Positions 51,463 to 60,392 are shown, counted from the stretch's first letter. The stretch is 64,000 nucleotides of DNA from Enterovibrio paralichthyis (GCF_019209835.1 NZ_JAHUTS010000001.1:372001-436000), one strand, 5' to 3'. Notes: generated by a model from the letters alone, not told the origin. A program made the numbers and translations.

Positions 51463-52488
51463 ATGCTGATCCGATTATCCAAAAAATCCGCAGTCAAGGA
51501 GAACGATCTGACACCCGAGTCAGTGTACAAGTCCCGACGTGAGATTTTGAAAAAGCTGGGTATTGTGACGGCGTCACTGCCATTCGCTGCCCAATCACAT
51601 GCGAACATTTTCGACATCTTTGGTGGTGGCGACGAAGAAAAGGCATCTGAAGAGGTTATTTTTGCGCGCACGCCACTGACTGCATCTAAAAGCACGATGG
51701 ATACCAACTTGGAACTGACCCCTGAAAGTAAAGTGCTTTCCTACAACAACTTTTATGAGTTTGGTACTGGCAAAGGTGACCCGGTGCGAAACAGCCAGTC
51801 TTTTACCGTTAACCCGTGGACACTTGAAGTCACAGGTTTGGTCAATAAGCCACTCAAATTGGGTTATGAAGATCTGATTAAGCGTTTCCCACTGGAAGAT
51901 CGTTACTACAGGATGCGTTGCGTTGAAGCGTGGTCGATGAATATCCCTTGGGTTGGTTTTTCGCTTGCTGCATTGCTCAAAGAGGCGGATCCACTAGGCA
52001 GCGCTAAATACGTTGCATTTGAAACACTGTATGACCCCGAGCAAATGGTCGGCCAACGCTCCCGGATGGCAGGTGGCGGGATAGACTACCCATACGTAGA
52101 AGGTCTCAGACTGGATGAAGCCATGAATCCGTTAACTTTGCTGAGCGTAGGTCTCTATGGCCAAACGCTGGCTCCACAAAACGGCGCACCGATACGCTTG
52201 GTTGTGCCCTGGAAATACGGATTTAAAAGTATCAAATCAATCGTGAAAATCCATCTGCTGGAGTCGCAGCCACCCACTACCTGGAATTTACTCGCCCCAC
52301 ACGAATACGGCTTTTATGCCAATGTGAATCCACAGGTGGATCACCCACGCTGGAGCCAGGCATCCGAGCGCTTTATCGGTGAAGGCTCTTTATTCAGCTC
52401 CCGTCGTCAGCCTACGGCGATGTTTAATGGCTACCAAGACGAAGTGGCAAGCCTTTATAGTGGTATGGATTTGGGATCGAATTTCTGA
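51463..52488 (+). CDS. msrP: Protein-methionine-sulfoxide reductase MsrP
   Basis: 341 residues. Twin-arginine signal (KSRREILKKLGIVTASLPFAAQSHA), then the sulfite-oxidase fold with molybdopterin-ligand Cys in YRMRCVEAWSMNIPW. With MsrQ it repairs oxidised periplasmic methionine. GGAG precedes the start. The stop is shared with the msrQ start (one-base overlap). A matS site lies inside (51565). Confidence 0.92.
   Translation: MLIRLSKKSAVKENDLTPESVYKSRREILKKLGIVTASLPFAAQSHANIFDIFGGGDEEKASEEVIFARTPLTASKSTMDTNLELTPESKVLSYNNFYEFGTGKGDPVRNSQSFTVNPWTLEVTGLVNKPLKLGYEDLIKRFPLEDRYYRMRCVEAWSMNIPWVGFSLAALLKEADPLGSAKYVAFETLYDPEQMVGQRSRMAGGGIDYPYVEGLRLDEAMNPLTLLSVGLYGQTLAPQNGAPIRLVVPWKYGFKSIKSIVKIHLLESQPPTTWNLLAPHEYGFYANVNPQVDHPRWSQASERFIGEGSLFSSRRQPTAMFNGYQDEVASLYSGMDLGSNF
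51565..51577. other. matS: matS site (MatP-binding)
   Basis: GTGACGGCGTCAC, perfect match, in the msrP twin-arginine signal region. Confidence 0.8.
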
Positions 52489-53105
52489 TGCGTTTAACCC
52501 TCAAGCACACTGTTTGGATTAAAGTGCTTATTCATGGCGTCAGCCTTGGCTTTCTTGCCCAGTTGGTATGGTTGACGCTGTCTCAGGCATTTGGCGCGGA
52601 TCCCGTCGACGGTATTACCCATTTTACCGGGCTGGCTGCGTTAAATACCCTGTTGCTCACCATGCTCATCAGCCCAGTCGCCCGTTACTTCAAACAAGGC
52701 ATGTTAGTGCGATGCCGCCGGGTAATGGGGCTTTACACCTTCTTTTGGGCGACGTTGCACATGTTGACTTACTTTGCTCTGGATCTCTCATTCAACCTTG
52801 CCCTGATGGGTGAGGAGATCGTGTCTCGTCCCTACCTCACCGTCGGCGCTGTTTGCTGGGTAATTTTGCTCGCACTAACCGTCACTTCCACCGCCGCGAT
52901 CCAGCGCAAAATGGGGGCTAAATGGCAGTCACTGCACAATTGGGTTTACCTCGTGCTGTTGCTGGCCCCTATTCATTTTTACTGGTCGCAAAAATCAGAA
53001 ATTCTGGAGCCATCGCTGTACATTATTTTGGCGTTTGCACTGCTCTCTTTTCGTTGGCGTTCACTCAAACGCATCTTTGCCCGCCCCATTGCCCACAGAA
53101 CATAG
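52488..53105 (+). CDS. msrQ: Haem membrane subunit MsrQ
   Basis: 205 residues with about six membrane helices and His-containing ferric-reductase-like segments (LHMLTYFALDL, WQSLHNWVYLVLLLAPIHFYW). It feeds electrons from the membrane to MsrP. Overlaps msrP by one base. Confidence 0.92.
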   Translation: MRLTLKHTVWIKVLIHGVSLGFLAQLVWLTLSQAFGADPVDGITHFTGLAALNTLLLTMLISPVARYFKQGMLVRCRRVMGLYTFFWATLHMLTYFALDLSFNLALMGEEIVSRPYLTVGAVCWVILLALTVTSTAAIQRKMGAKWQSLHNWVYLVLLLAPIHFYWSQKSEILEPSLYIILAFALLSFRWRSLKRIFARPIAHRT

Positions 53106-53229
53106 CGCAGCATTCCCCCACAGAGCGTATGTCCTGCACAAATAGCATATCCAGTTATAGCAAATTCTCTTTTTTTGCCATACTTTAGGTAACCCTATGT
53201 AGTTATGATTATTTTTGGAGTGGGCATTT

Positions 53230-53856
53230 TTGCTGGATGAACTCATTTCGCAAAGCCTCAGGGATTTTCAATCAGACTGCCTGAGTTTTTGTGAACACCA
53301 TTATCCGACCATCCACAACCGAGGCATGAAAGAAAGCCATCTCGGCAAGGCGTTGGCTCGTCGGTTCATTCATGGTTATAACAACCTCGACATTGAAGCC
53401 ACATACCACCAAATGGAAGAGGCGGCTTTAAAACAGCCGGTATTTCGCATCGACGCCCCCGAACACCAAATTTATCTTGTCGCGCACCGGCTAATCAGTG
53501 CCAATACCGCCTGCCGCAAAGCACTGGTAAAAGATACCCTTTGGGCACTTGAACACCTGGATACTTCTTCTGGCAAAGAAAAGCGCCTGATTATTGTTGC
53601 CGATCACTGGGTTGACCGTTCGTCGGCCAGCAAGTCTGTTCCATGCTGGTGGCTCGGTCACCAACCCATCCACCGTGATGACTATGCATCACAGGGCGTC
53701 AAACTGATGGATGCGGACCATCATTTTGCCGAAGACATTGCCCAGGAATGCCACCTGAATGATGGCAAACTGCGGATTTTCCACCCCCTGCATCGCCAAC
53801 GGGATGGGATCCCTCTATATAAATACATGCTGTTGACCGCAGCCTATTCACTGTAA
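53230..53856 (+). CDS. Hypothetical 208-aa protein
   Basis: The TTG at 53230 has GGAG nine bases before it and is preferred over a TTG at 53215. The product has Cys/His-rich stretches (FCEHHYPTIHNRGMKESHLGKALARRFIHGYNN, HHFAEDIAQECHL) without a recognised family. No signal or membrane helix. Function unknown. Confidence 0.65.
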   Translation: MLDELISQSLRDFQSDCLSFCEHHYPTIHNRGMKESHLGKALARRFIHGYNNLDIEATYHQMEEAALKQPVFRIDAPEHQIYLVAHRLISANTACRKALVKDTLWALEHLDTSSGKEKRLIIVADHWVDRSSASKSVPCWWLGHQPIHRDDYASQGVKLMDADHHFAEDIAQECHLNDGKLRIFHPLHRQRDGIPLYKYMLLTAAYSL

Positions 53857-54050
53857 ACGTTTCAGGCTATTTTCAATTTTGGGCATTGCCAATCAATGAT
53901 CTGGCGATACACTGAAACAGTTGTCAGTGTTTTATCAAGCTGTTGAAACCGCAGTAAGCAAGGAATGGTTACCGGTTTTGGCTCAGCACACACTCGCCTT
54001 ACTGTCTGTACCCACGCTCAAACCGAGACTCAATTTAAATAGGGGCAAGG

Positions 54051-54932
54051 ATGCTCGAGAAAGTCATCAGTATATTGTTTCCGGTCTTTGCCGTTGTGGC
54101 TGCGGGCTTTTTTGTCGGTAAAGCTTTTCGCCCGGACATGCGCCACATCAACCGGATCAACATTGATTTAATGGTGCCCTGCCTTATCTTCACAACGCTA
54201 TCTGTCATGCCGTTGGGTAGTGACCAAACATCCATGTTTATTGCTGCGATCGTGGCTGTACTTCTCCCCGGCGTGCTCATGGTGCCGATCAGCGGGCTGC
54301 TCAAATTGCCATTTAAAACCTGGGGCCCACCTCAGATGTTCCGCAACAGCGGTAATCTTGCCATTCCCCTGTTTGGGTATGCATTTGGCGCAAGTGCTGA
54401 GGCACCAGCAATTTTGCTTTTTGTGGTTTCGATGATGCTCCATATCACCGTTGGGCTCGCTCTGCTCAGCAACAGCGAATACCGTTTCCAGCACATACTC
54501 AAAATGCCGATCCTGGTAGCAGCGATGCTTGCAATGGTGTTTAACTTTGCTGATATCCAGGTATGGACACCTTTAAATGAAGCGATGATCCTGGTTGGGA
54601 ATGCGGCGGTGCCCGTTATGCTGATCTCCCTCGGGGTGCAGTTGACGGGCATTCAATGGTCAGGATTTGGTGTTGGTGTGTTAAGCACCGTGCTTAGTCT
54701 GGTCACAGGCGCTATCACGTTTGCCGTGATTTACTTCTTCATCCCACTTCCATCAGAACACCTGAGAATGCTGCTGCTTTTTGCCATGCTGCCTCCTGCG
54801 GTCATGAACTATCTGTTTGCAGAGCGGTTTAACGTTGGCCCGGATAAAGTGGCGTCTATGGTGCTTTTCGGTAACTTCTTTACTCTTATCACGCTTCCGT
54901 TGCTGCTGATCGCCGCTTTTGCGTTTTTCTGA
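54051..54932 (+). CDS. AEC-family transporter
   Basis: 293 residues with about ten membrane helices in two halves, beginning ISILFPVFAVVAAGFFVGK and containing MFRNSGNLAIPLFGYAFG and AVPVMLISLGVQLTG, the auxin-efflux-carrier family hallmarks. Substrate unknown; relatives export malonate or malate. Confidence 0.85.
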   Translation: MLEKVISILFPVFAVVAAGFFVGKAFRPDMRHINRINIDLMVPCLIFTTLSVMPLGSDQTSMFIAAIVAVLLPGVLMVPISGLLKLPFKTWGPPQMFRNSGNLAIPLFGYAFGASAEAPAILLFVVSMMLHITVGLALLSNSEYRFQHILKMPILVAAMLAMVFNFADIQVWTPLNEAMILVGNAAVPVMLISLGVQLTGIQWSGFGVGVLSTVLSLVTGAITFAVIYFFIPLPSEHLRMLLLFAMLPPAVMNYLFAERFNVGPDKVASMVLFGNFFTLITLPLLLIAAFAFF

Positions 54933-54957
54933 TGGGTGCTAACACTCTTAATGATCT

Positions 54958-56676
54958 TTAGAGTTCAGGCTTACGCCAGACGGCTTTAAAATCGAACCAC
55001 CCGACTTTGTTGGAGGCAACATCTTCCAGATCGCGCCCTTCAACGACGCCCAGCCAGATATGGAACATCGGAACAAGCTGGGCGGACGTGACCAGTTTCC
55101 GACCTACTGATTCCGCGTCAAATGGCATATCAGCCGTTGAACGCCAGTCATCCATCGCGCTGACAAGTTCAGCAAATTCTGCTTCTGGCATGGCTGCAGA
55201 AATGTGTTCGAAATTCATCATCCAAGGCAAAATCGCATCACGCCGCTTTGACCCCAGGCTCATACCACACAACCAGATATCGATTTTTTTGGTGTTTCTT
55301 GGCTGCATAATTTCTTCATACGACACGGCATCGATTTGCAGTGCGATGCCGTCTTCAGCCAACATATCTTTCAATGCATCGGCCAAAAGCGGGAAAAGTG
55401 GGTTGTCTGCTTGATGGACTAACCGCAAGTGACGCTGTGAAGGAGGTGACACTGTCACAGAGGAAATGGCGGTGTGAATCCAACCTGGAATCAAGCCATA
55501 AGCATTTGTAAGGCGGTACTCGCCAATTCCCTTTTGCGCCAAGTGTGGGAGCAACATCAGTGACGACACACGCTGGCTGATATACGCCGCCCACTCAGGA
55601 TCTTTGGCAATACCGTTACGGCGATTCAGCAACAGATAATTGCAGCCTTCATCCAGCTCCAACCTTTCATTGGTGCCCGAATGCAATGCACCCTGCCTTG
55701 ACTCCAGTGCTGTCGGGTCAAGTGAAGCGCTGGGTTGCAAGTAACACATGGCCGCACTGTCGAGTACCCAGATTTCAATCTCGTCTGTCAGTGCGCGGAA
55801 GCCGAAATACTCATCATGAGCTTTGAGCACCAACTGACGATCATTATTTTCCGCAACGCGGTAGGGGCCGGTGCCAATAGGAAACCGATCGGCCTCTTTA
55901 GTGCCAGCCGCCTGTTTTGACTGAATAGAAGCCTGCGGTACCGCCAATGTGTCCGCAAATCGGCAATCCGGTTTATGGAGAACAAAGTCAACGACATTCT
56001 CTGCCGGTGCTGCAATGTGCTTAATATTCGAAAAGTAGGCATTGTTCTGCACAGATTCCAATGACCAAATCACATCATCCACGCTCAGCAGGCTGCCGTC
56101 ATGAAAGCGCACGGCGGGACGGAGATAAAAACGCCAATGCGATGGTGTTATCGCTTCCCAGTGGTGTGCCAGATCCGGCTCAATGCATTCAGTACTTTCA
56201 TTGATGCGTGTCAGGCCGTTAAAAATCTGGGTGACAAGATGCTGTTCAGATCGGCGAAGCGGCTTACTTGGATTAAGCGATGGAAATGCGCGGTAGTATG
56301 GGAGACGGATGATTTGCCTCCCTTCCTGGGTTGAAACGCCTAACTGCTCCTGAATTAAACGCGCCAGCTTCGCCGCGTCGTTGTTCAGCTCTTCCAGTGC
56401 AGCATCCAGTTTCCCCTCTTTAACCCAATCGCGCACACGCTTCATCTGAAGATCGGTATCGCTGCGATGAAAGCACAAACGGCTCTGTTTGCCGCGCCCG
56501 ACGGCAGGTTCCCAGCTCAGCCAGCCCTGCTCAGACATTTTTGCCAGCACCATACGCGCATTACGTCGTGTACAGCTGAAGATCTCAGCCATGGTCTCGA
56601 GGTTGGTATCGCTGTCCTTACCTTCAAAGTAGGTATAGATTTTTGAAAACTGGGTTTGCAGGTGTTGTCGGGACAT
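54958..56676 (-). CDS. sgrR: SgrR-family regulator
   Basis: 572 residues. N-terminal winged helix (TNLETMAEIFSCTRRNARMVLAKMSEQGWLSWEPAVGRGKQSRLCF), linker, then an oligopeptide/solute-binding-protein-like domain (RRSEQHLVTQIFNGLTRINEST...). SgrR senses phosphosugar stress and activates the sRNA SgrS in enterics. A terminator-like hairpin lies divergently upstream. A matS site is inside (55446). Confidence 0.85.
   Translation of the reverse strand: MSRQHLQTQFSKIYTYFEGKDSDTNLETMAEIFSCTRRNARMVLAKMSEQGWLSWEPAVGRGKQSRLCFHRSDTDLQMKRVRDWVKEGKLDAALEELNNDAAKLARLIQEQLGVSTQEGRQIIRLPYYRAFPSLNPSKPLRRSEQHLVTQIFNGLTRINESTECIEPDLAHHWEAITPSHWRFYLRPAVRFHDGSLLSVDDVIWSLESVQNNAYFSNIKHIAAPAENVVDFVLHKPDCRFADTLAVPQASIQSKQAAGTKEADRFPIGTGPYRVAENNDRQLVLKAHDEYFGFRALTDEIEIWVLDSAAMCYLQPSASLDPTALESRQGALHSGTNERLELDEGCNYLLLNRRNGIAKDPEWAAYISQRVSSLMLLPHLAQKGIGEYRLTNAYGLIPGWIHTAISSVTVSPPSQRHLRLVHQADNPLFPLLADALKDMLAEDGIALQIDAVSYEEIMQPRNTKKIDIWLCGMSLGSKRRDAILPWMMNFEHISAAMPEAEFAELVSAMDDWRSTADMPFDAESVGRKLVTSAQLVPMFHIWLGVVEGRDLEDVASNKVGWFDFKAVWRKPEL
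55446..55458. other. matS: matS site (MatP-binding)
   Basis: GTGACACTGTCAC, perfect match, inside sgrR. Confidence 0.8.
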
Positions 56677-56762
56677 AAAAGGGGAACCTGATTTTCGAGC
56701 CTAAGCCTTTGGAATTTCCTATTTTATACCCTAACCTTCCCATAAAGCTCAATTATCAACTG

Positions 56763-56795
56763 GTTAAGCTTTGCTCAGCTGAACAATCTTTTTTC
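56763..56795 (+). terminator. Terminator-like hairpin divergent from sgrR
   Basis: GTTAAGCT and AGCTGAAC form an imperfect stem with a 6-nt loop, then AATCTTTTTT. It points rightward, about 90 bp after the sgrR start and before the 56884 gene. It could end a short sRNA or act as a leader attenuator. Confidence 0.45.
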
Positions 56796-56883
56796 CTGTT
56801 TTACGAATTCAGCATTGTTATTTCTTTTTCCAGCGCTATTATCGAACCACAAACGCACTCCCGCGCAGGCTCAGGAGCCGAAA

Positions 56884-57396
56884 ATGAGCGATTCAACCGT
56901 TCTCTCCCACTTCCACAAAAAACAAAGTTGGATGGCCAGCCATATCGAGCAGGCTCAGTTTCCGACGAAAGAGAGCAAAGCCGGTCTCGCGCTATATAAA
57001 GCGGCAGAAAAGCAGCCAGAATTGGTAAACAATCCACATCCAGACAGCGACGCTGATGGATATACTTTCTACCGTGTCGACTGCCATCCACTGATGGTTA
57101 GATACGCGATAACGTTGGCACAGAAATGGCCGGAGAGTGAGCGTGAGACCCTGATGGAGTATTTGTCCCAGGTTTCGCTGACTGATATCCCAACCCCGGA
57201 CGGAATCCATGTAGAGCTTTGTGTTGCCATGCAGGGTGGCAATCCGAAAGCGGCGGGCATGTTGTTCAGCAGTGAAGAAGAACAAGGGACAGTGACGGGT
57301 ATTTACGATGTGTTTGGTATCGAGCCTGACGCCCAGCACGCAATGCAATCTCACCTGTTAGCATCAGCCAACGGCGCACTCATCGTCTGCGAATAA
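56884..57396 (+). CDS. Hypothetical 170-aa protein
   Basis: ATG at 56884 with AGGAG seven bases upstream; the longer frame to 56815 lacks a start signal. Soluble, with HPLMVRYAITLAQKWPESERETLMEYLSQ and a Gly/Asp-rich part. No named family recognised. It follows a terminator-like hairpin and ends before a strong one. Confidence 0.6.
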   Translation: MSDSTVLSHFHKKQSWMASHIEQAQFPTKESKAGLALYKAAEKQPELVNNPHPDSDADGYTFYRVDCHPLMVRYAITLAQKWPESERETLMEYLSQVSLTDIPTPDGIHVELCVAMQGGNPKAAGMLFSSEEEQGTVTGIYDVFGIEPDAQHAMQSHLLASANGALIVCE

Positions 57397-57401
57397 CAGA
57401 C

Positions 57402-57500
57402 ATAAAAAAAGCGGGGCTAGCCCTGCTTTCTTTTTGGCACTTTTGAAGGAAAAAAACCGCTTTCCTTTTCTCATTCAGTGCATTTACTTATTGATAGCGT
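57402..57500 (-). ncRNA. Candidate Fur-linked small RNA or 3'UTR
   Basis: Minus strand: after a Fur-like box (57506-57520) and a possible -35 TTGATA, the sequence has a hairpin with outer GCACT/AGTGC and inner AAGGAAA/TTTCCTT pairs. A single-stranded AAAAAG stretch and a strong terminator AGCAGGGCTAGCCCCGCT plus seven T follow. There is no open frame. It could also be the long 3'UTR of the 57550 gene. No known sRNA family was recognised. Confidence 0.4.
57407..57432. terminator. Bidirectional terminator
   Basis: AAAGCGGGGC/GCCCTGCTTT, near-perfect, with seven T on the minus strand and CTTTCTTTTT on the plus strand. Confidence 0.8.
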
Positions 57501-57505
57501 TGAAT

Positions 57506-57520
57506 AAATAATGATTATCA
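57506..57520. promoter_or_regulatory. Fur-box candidate
   Basis: AAATAAT-G-ATTATCA: right half perfect, left half 5 of 7 against TGATAAT-N-ATTATCA. It lies between the 57550 small gene and the candidate RNA. Confidence 0.45.
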
Positions 57521-57549
57521 AAAAGGTAGTTCAGCGCTATTTTTTCTTT

Positions 57550-57627
57550 TTACAGACGGTTTGAACGCTCTTTCTTTACGATAAAGAATGCAGCAACAAC
57601 AAACGCAATAACCAGTACAGTTTCCAC
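57550..57627 (-). CDS. 25-aa small membrane protein
   Basis: GTG at 57627 preceded by GAGGAG, stop at 57550. Sequence METVLVIAFVVAAFFIVKKE then RSNRL: one transmembrane helix followed by a basic tail. The strong ribosome site supports a real gene. Function unknown. Confidence 0.6.
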   Translation of the reverse strand: METVLVIAFVVAAFFIVKKERSNRL

Positions 57628-57899
57628 TTTCTACTCCTCAACACGGACGGGCGCATGGTGATACTCACCGAGTAATGCCGTTTGCCGCAAAATGTTCAAT
57701 CTTCAAATTCGAGCGAGATTATAGCCAAGCCCAAGGCGTAAATCTCGATGAGAAGTGGTAATTTTTAACCTGTAAAGGAAGTGCGTACCAAAAGCGTGAC
57801 ATGTCTCTATATCAATTTCACTTTTGTGGGGTTTGTACGTCCGACATCTGCAGTTACACACCTTGGATACCAGATGGATGGATAATGGGAGGAATATAG

Positions 57900-57936
57900 A
57901 AAAAACCAGATGAATATTGGCTTCATCTGGTTTTAA
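57900..57936 (-). terminator. Terminator of the alpha/beta hydrolase gene
   Basis: AACCAGATGAA/TTCATCTGGTT with a 7-nt loop and T-runs on both strands. Confidence 0.8.
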
Positions 57937-57949
57937 TACACAGGGCAAC

Positions 57950-58765
57950 TTACGCGTAAACTACCGACAGGAACTGTTGCAGGGCTTCAGTCACGACAGC
58001 AGGTTGTTCAAGGTTGCTGATATGTCCTGCTTGCGGGATCAATTGATAACGACTGCCATCAATTGCATCATGCATCAACTGGGCTTCCAGCGGCGGGCGT
58101 GGCTTGTCTTCCATACCTACCATCACCAAAGTCGGTAACGTCAGTTTTTCGATATCATCAAATGCATCACGGCGATTGAACACCATACGGCCAATTTTCA
58201 CGGTTTCCACCGCAGCTTCACCACGCAGCGAGGCCAGTTTCTGGCGAAAACCCGATATCAGGTCTGGATGTTCAGCTTCTGCATTGTTTGAGAAAAAGAG
58301 CGGTACGATCGCATCGCTCATAGGCTCTGGGATCATTTTCATCTGTTCGATGGTATCAAACATACTGAAGTATTTTGCCTTGGTGACTTCCGGTTCATAA
58401 CCCACGAAAGTATCCATCAACACCAGACTTTTCACCCTTTGGGGCGCTTTCAAAGCAAGTTCCACACCCCACATACCACCGACTGATAATCCAACCAGAC
58501 TGAACGACTCAACATCTAGATGATCCATCAGCGCGAGAATATCATCAGCATAGTCCTGGAGAGTTTTTGTCTGATCCGGTGCAGATTCAGATTGCCCGTG
58601 TGCCCACAGATCTGGAACGATACAGCGGTATTGCTGACTGAGTGCTTCCACTTGTGGTTGCCACATTTGGCTGTCCCACAGATAGCTATGACCAAATAAA
58701 ACAACCGGGCCACTGCCGACATCCTGGAATGCCATGGTTTTACCATTGACTTGAAAAGTGCGCAT
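57950..58765 (-). CDS. Alpha/beta hydrolase
   Basis: 271 residues from the ATG at 58765 (AAGGAG upstream). Oxyanion-hole segment VVLFGHSYLWDSQMW, nucleophile elbow GLSVGG (Ser), Asp in MVGMEDKPRP and His in QAGHISNLEQP give a full catalytic triad. Ester or C-C bond hydrolase of unknown substrate. Confidence 0.85.
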   Translation of the reverse strand: MRTFQVNGKTMAFQDVGSGPVVLFGHSYLWDSQMWQPQVEALSQQYRCIVPDLWAHGQSESAPDQTKTLQDYADDILALMDHLDVESFSLVGLSVGGMWGVELALKAPQRVKSLVLMDTFVGYEPEVTKAKYFSMFDTIEQMKMIPEPMSDAIVPLFFSNNAEAEHPDLISGFRQKLASLRGEAAVETVKIGRMVFNRRDAFDDIEKLTLPTLVMVGMEDKPRPPLEAQLMHDAIDGSRYQLIPQAGHISNLEQPAVVTEALQQFLSVVYA

Positions 58766-58806
58766 CAAAACTCCTTGTTTGAAAAAAACCATGCAATTAA
58801 ACACGA

Positions 58807-58832
58807 AAAAGGCGCCGTATGTAGGCGCCTTC
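58807..58832 (-). terminator. Terminator of the DEAD-box helicase gene
   Basis: AAGGCGCC/GGCGCCTT with a 7-nt loop; TTTTTCG follows on the minus strand. Confidence 0.75.
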
Positions 58833-58839
58833 TGTCTAA

Positions 58840-60162
58840 TTATTCAGCGTCTGGTTTCTTTTTCTTAACCATGAACACTTCTTCACCCACAGAAACCCCT
58901 TTATAGAAACTTCTGTCGCGGTTTTGAGGAGCTGTTTTCTTCGCTGCTGGTTTTTTCACAGGCTTTTTGCCAGATGATTTCTTGGCAAACGTCTTCTTAG
59001 GTTTAGGCTTCAAACCTTTGAATTTACCTTCCAGACCTTCAAAGATCGCAAAGTTCATGCGCTTGTCCAGGAAGCCTTCAATGTTTTTAAAGCTGTTCCA
59101 GTCTTTCGGACCAACGAAAGAAATTGCAACGCCCTTATTACCCGCACGGCCGGTACGACCGATACGGTGAACATATTCTTCAGCGTGCTTTGGCATATCA
59201 AAGTTAATGACGTGCGAAACATTGGAAATATCCAGACCACGGGAAGCCAGATCCGTGGTTACCAGTACTTTATGAAGACCACGTTCGAACTCGTTCATGA
59301 TGCGGTTACGGGCGCTTTGGCTCAGTTCACCGCTCAATGCTACCGCTTTGATGCCACGTTCAACGAAAACCTTCGCCAGACGATCAGTATCCGCACGTGT
59401 CGCCGTGAATACCATCATTTGCTGGTACTGCTCTTCTTCCATCACGCGGTCTAAAAGCGCCTGTTTGTGGTCAAGGTGATCACACAGGTAGAAACGCTGC
59501 TCGATGTCCTTGTGCTCTTCATTCACAAAACCAATCGCGACACGTTTCGGCTCGTTGAGCATGTCCGCTGCGATATCGTTCACCTGCTGGTGATCCAGCG
59601 TTGCTGAGAACATCAGCGTCTGGCGGCGACGGTGGCTGGCCGCGTTGTTAATCGCATTCAATTGTGGCGCAAAGCCAAGATCAAGCATACGGTCAGCTTC
59701 ATCCAGGATCAGCATTTCCAACCCTTCGATGTTCACATGACGATGTTCAAGGTGATCAGCAAGACGGCCCGGTGTCGCAACGACAAATACAGGGTTGTTA
59801 CGGAACTCTTTCGCCTGATCATTGAAGTTTTCACCACCCAGGATCAACGCAGCTTTGTATTGGGTACCGGCCACCAGCTTACGCAGCTCACCATATACCT
59901 GTTTAGCCAGTTCTCGGGTTGGTGCCAGCATCACAACGCGCGGCCCTTGACGGCTAAGCGCTTTACCGCGCATCACACGTTGCATGGCAGGAAGCAGGAA
60001 TGCCAATGTCTTACCTGAGCCCGTTTTAGACGATGCCAACAAATCTTTCCCAGCGCAGGCCACAGGAATAGCCGCAGCCTGAACATCAGTCGGGGCGCTA
60101 AATCCCCAATGTTCAATCGTTTTTAACAAGCGTTTGTCTAGGCCCAGGTCTTCGAATTGCAA
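58840..60162 (-). CDS. DEAD-box RNA helicase
   Basis: 440 residues. Motifs: Q motif (TDVQAAAIPVA), I ASSKTGSGKT, Ia PTRELAKQ, II DEAD, III SAT, V TTDLASRGLD, VI HRIGRTGRAG. The C-terminus is a long Lys/Ala-rich tail (KPKKTFAKKSSGKKPVKKPA). Resembles SrmB/RhlE-type helicases of ribosome assembly and RNA decay; the exact orthologue is not clear. Confidence 0.9.
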   Translation of the reverse strand: MQFEDLGLDKRLLKTIEHWGFSAPTDVQAAAIPVACAGKDLLASSKTGSGKTLAFLLPAMQRVMRGKALSRQGPRVVMLAPTRELAKQVYGELRKLVAGTQYKAALILGGENFNDQAKEFRNNPVFVVATPGRLADHLEHRHVNIEGLEMLILDEADRMLDLGFAPQLNAINNAASHRRRQTLMFSATLDHQQVNDIAADMLNEPKRVAIGFVNEEHKDIEQRFYLCDHLDHKQALLDRVMEEEQYQQMMVFTATRADTDRLAKVFVERGIKAVALSGELSQSARNRIMNEFERGLHKVLVTTDLASRGLDISNVSHVINFDMPKHAEEYVHRIGRTGRAGNKGVAISFVGPKDWNSFKNIEGFLDKRMNFAIFEGLEGKFKGLKPKPKKTFAKKSSGKKPVKKPAAKKTAPQNRDRSFYKGVSVGEEVFMVKKKKPDAE

Positions 60163-60392
60163 GGTATTACTCCAGAATAATCATCATTACAGGGAGTTAC
60201 CGAGCCGATTCAAATCACGAACCCAGCGACACCCCATCAAAATTTGGCGCGAATATTACCACATTTCTGTTTTAGCTCGCAGTTTTTATTGTGCTTGATC
60301 ACATTTTTCTGAGGGCTTTCTCAATAGGTTTTCTGATTAAAACCCAAGCCAGATAACGTAAAGGCAAAATTCACTCACATTGGTTATCCACC

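Noticed and set aside
55429..55441. Tenth matS copy (GTGACGCTGTGAA)
   Set aside because: Two mismatches in the right half; not counted, unlike the perfect site just downstream.
56737..56795. SgrS itself
   Set aside because: The conserved ptsG-pairing segment and an SgrT-like frame are absent; only position fits.
57402..57500. Candidate RNA as RyhB
   Set aside because: The conserved RyhB core (with GCTCACATTGC-type pairing bases) is not present.
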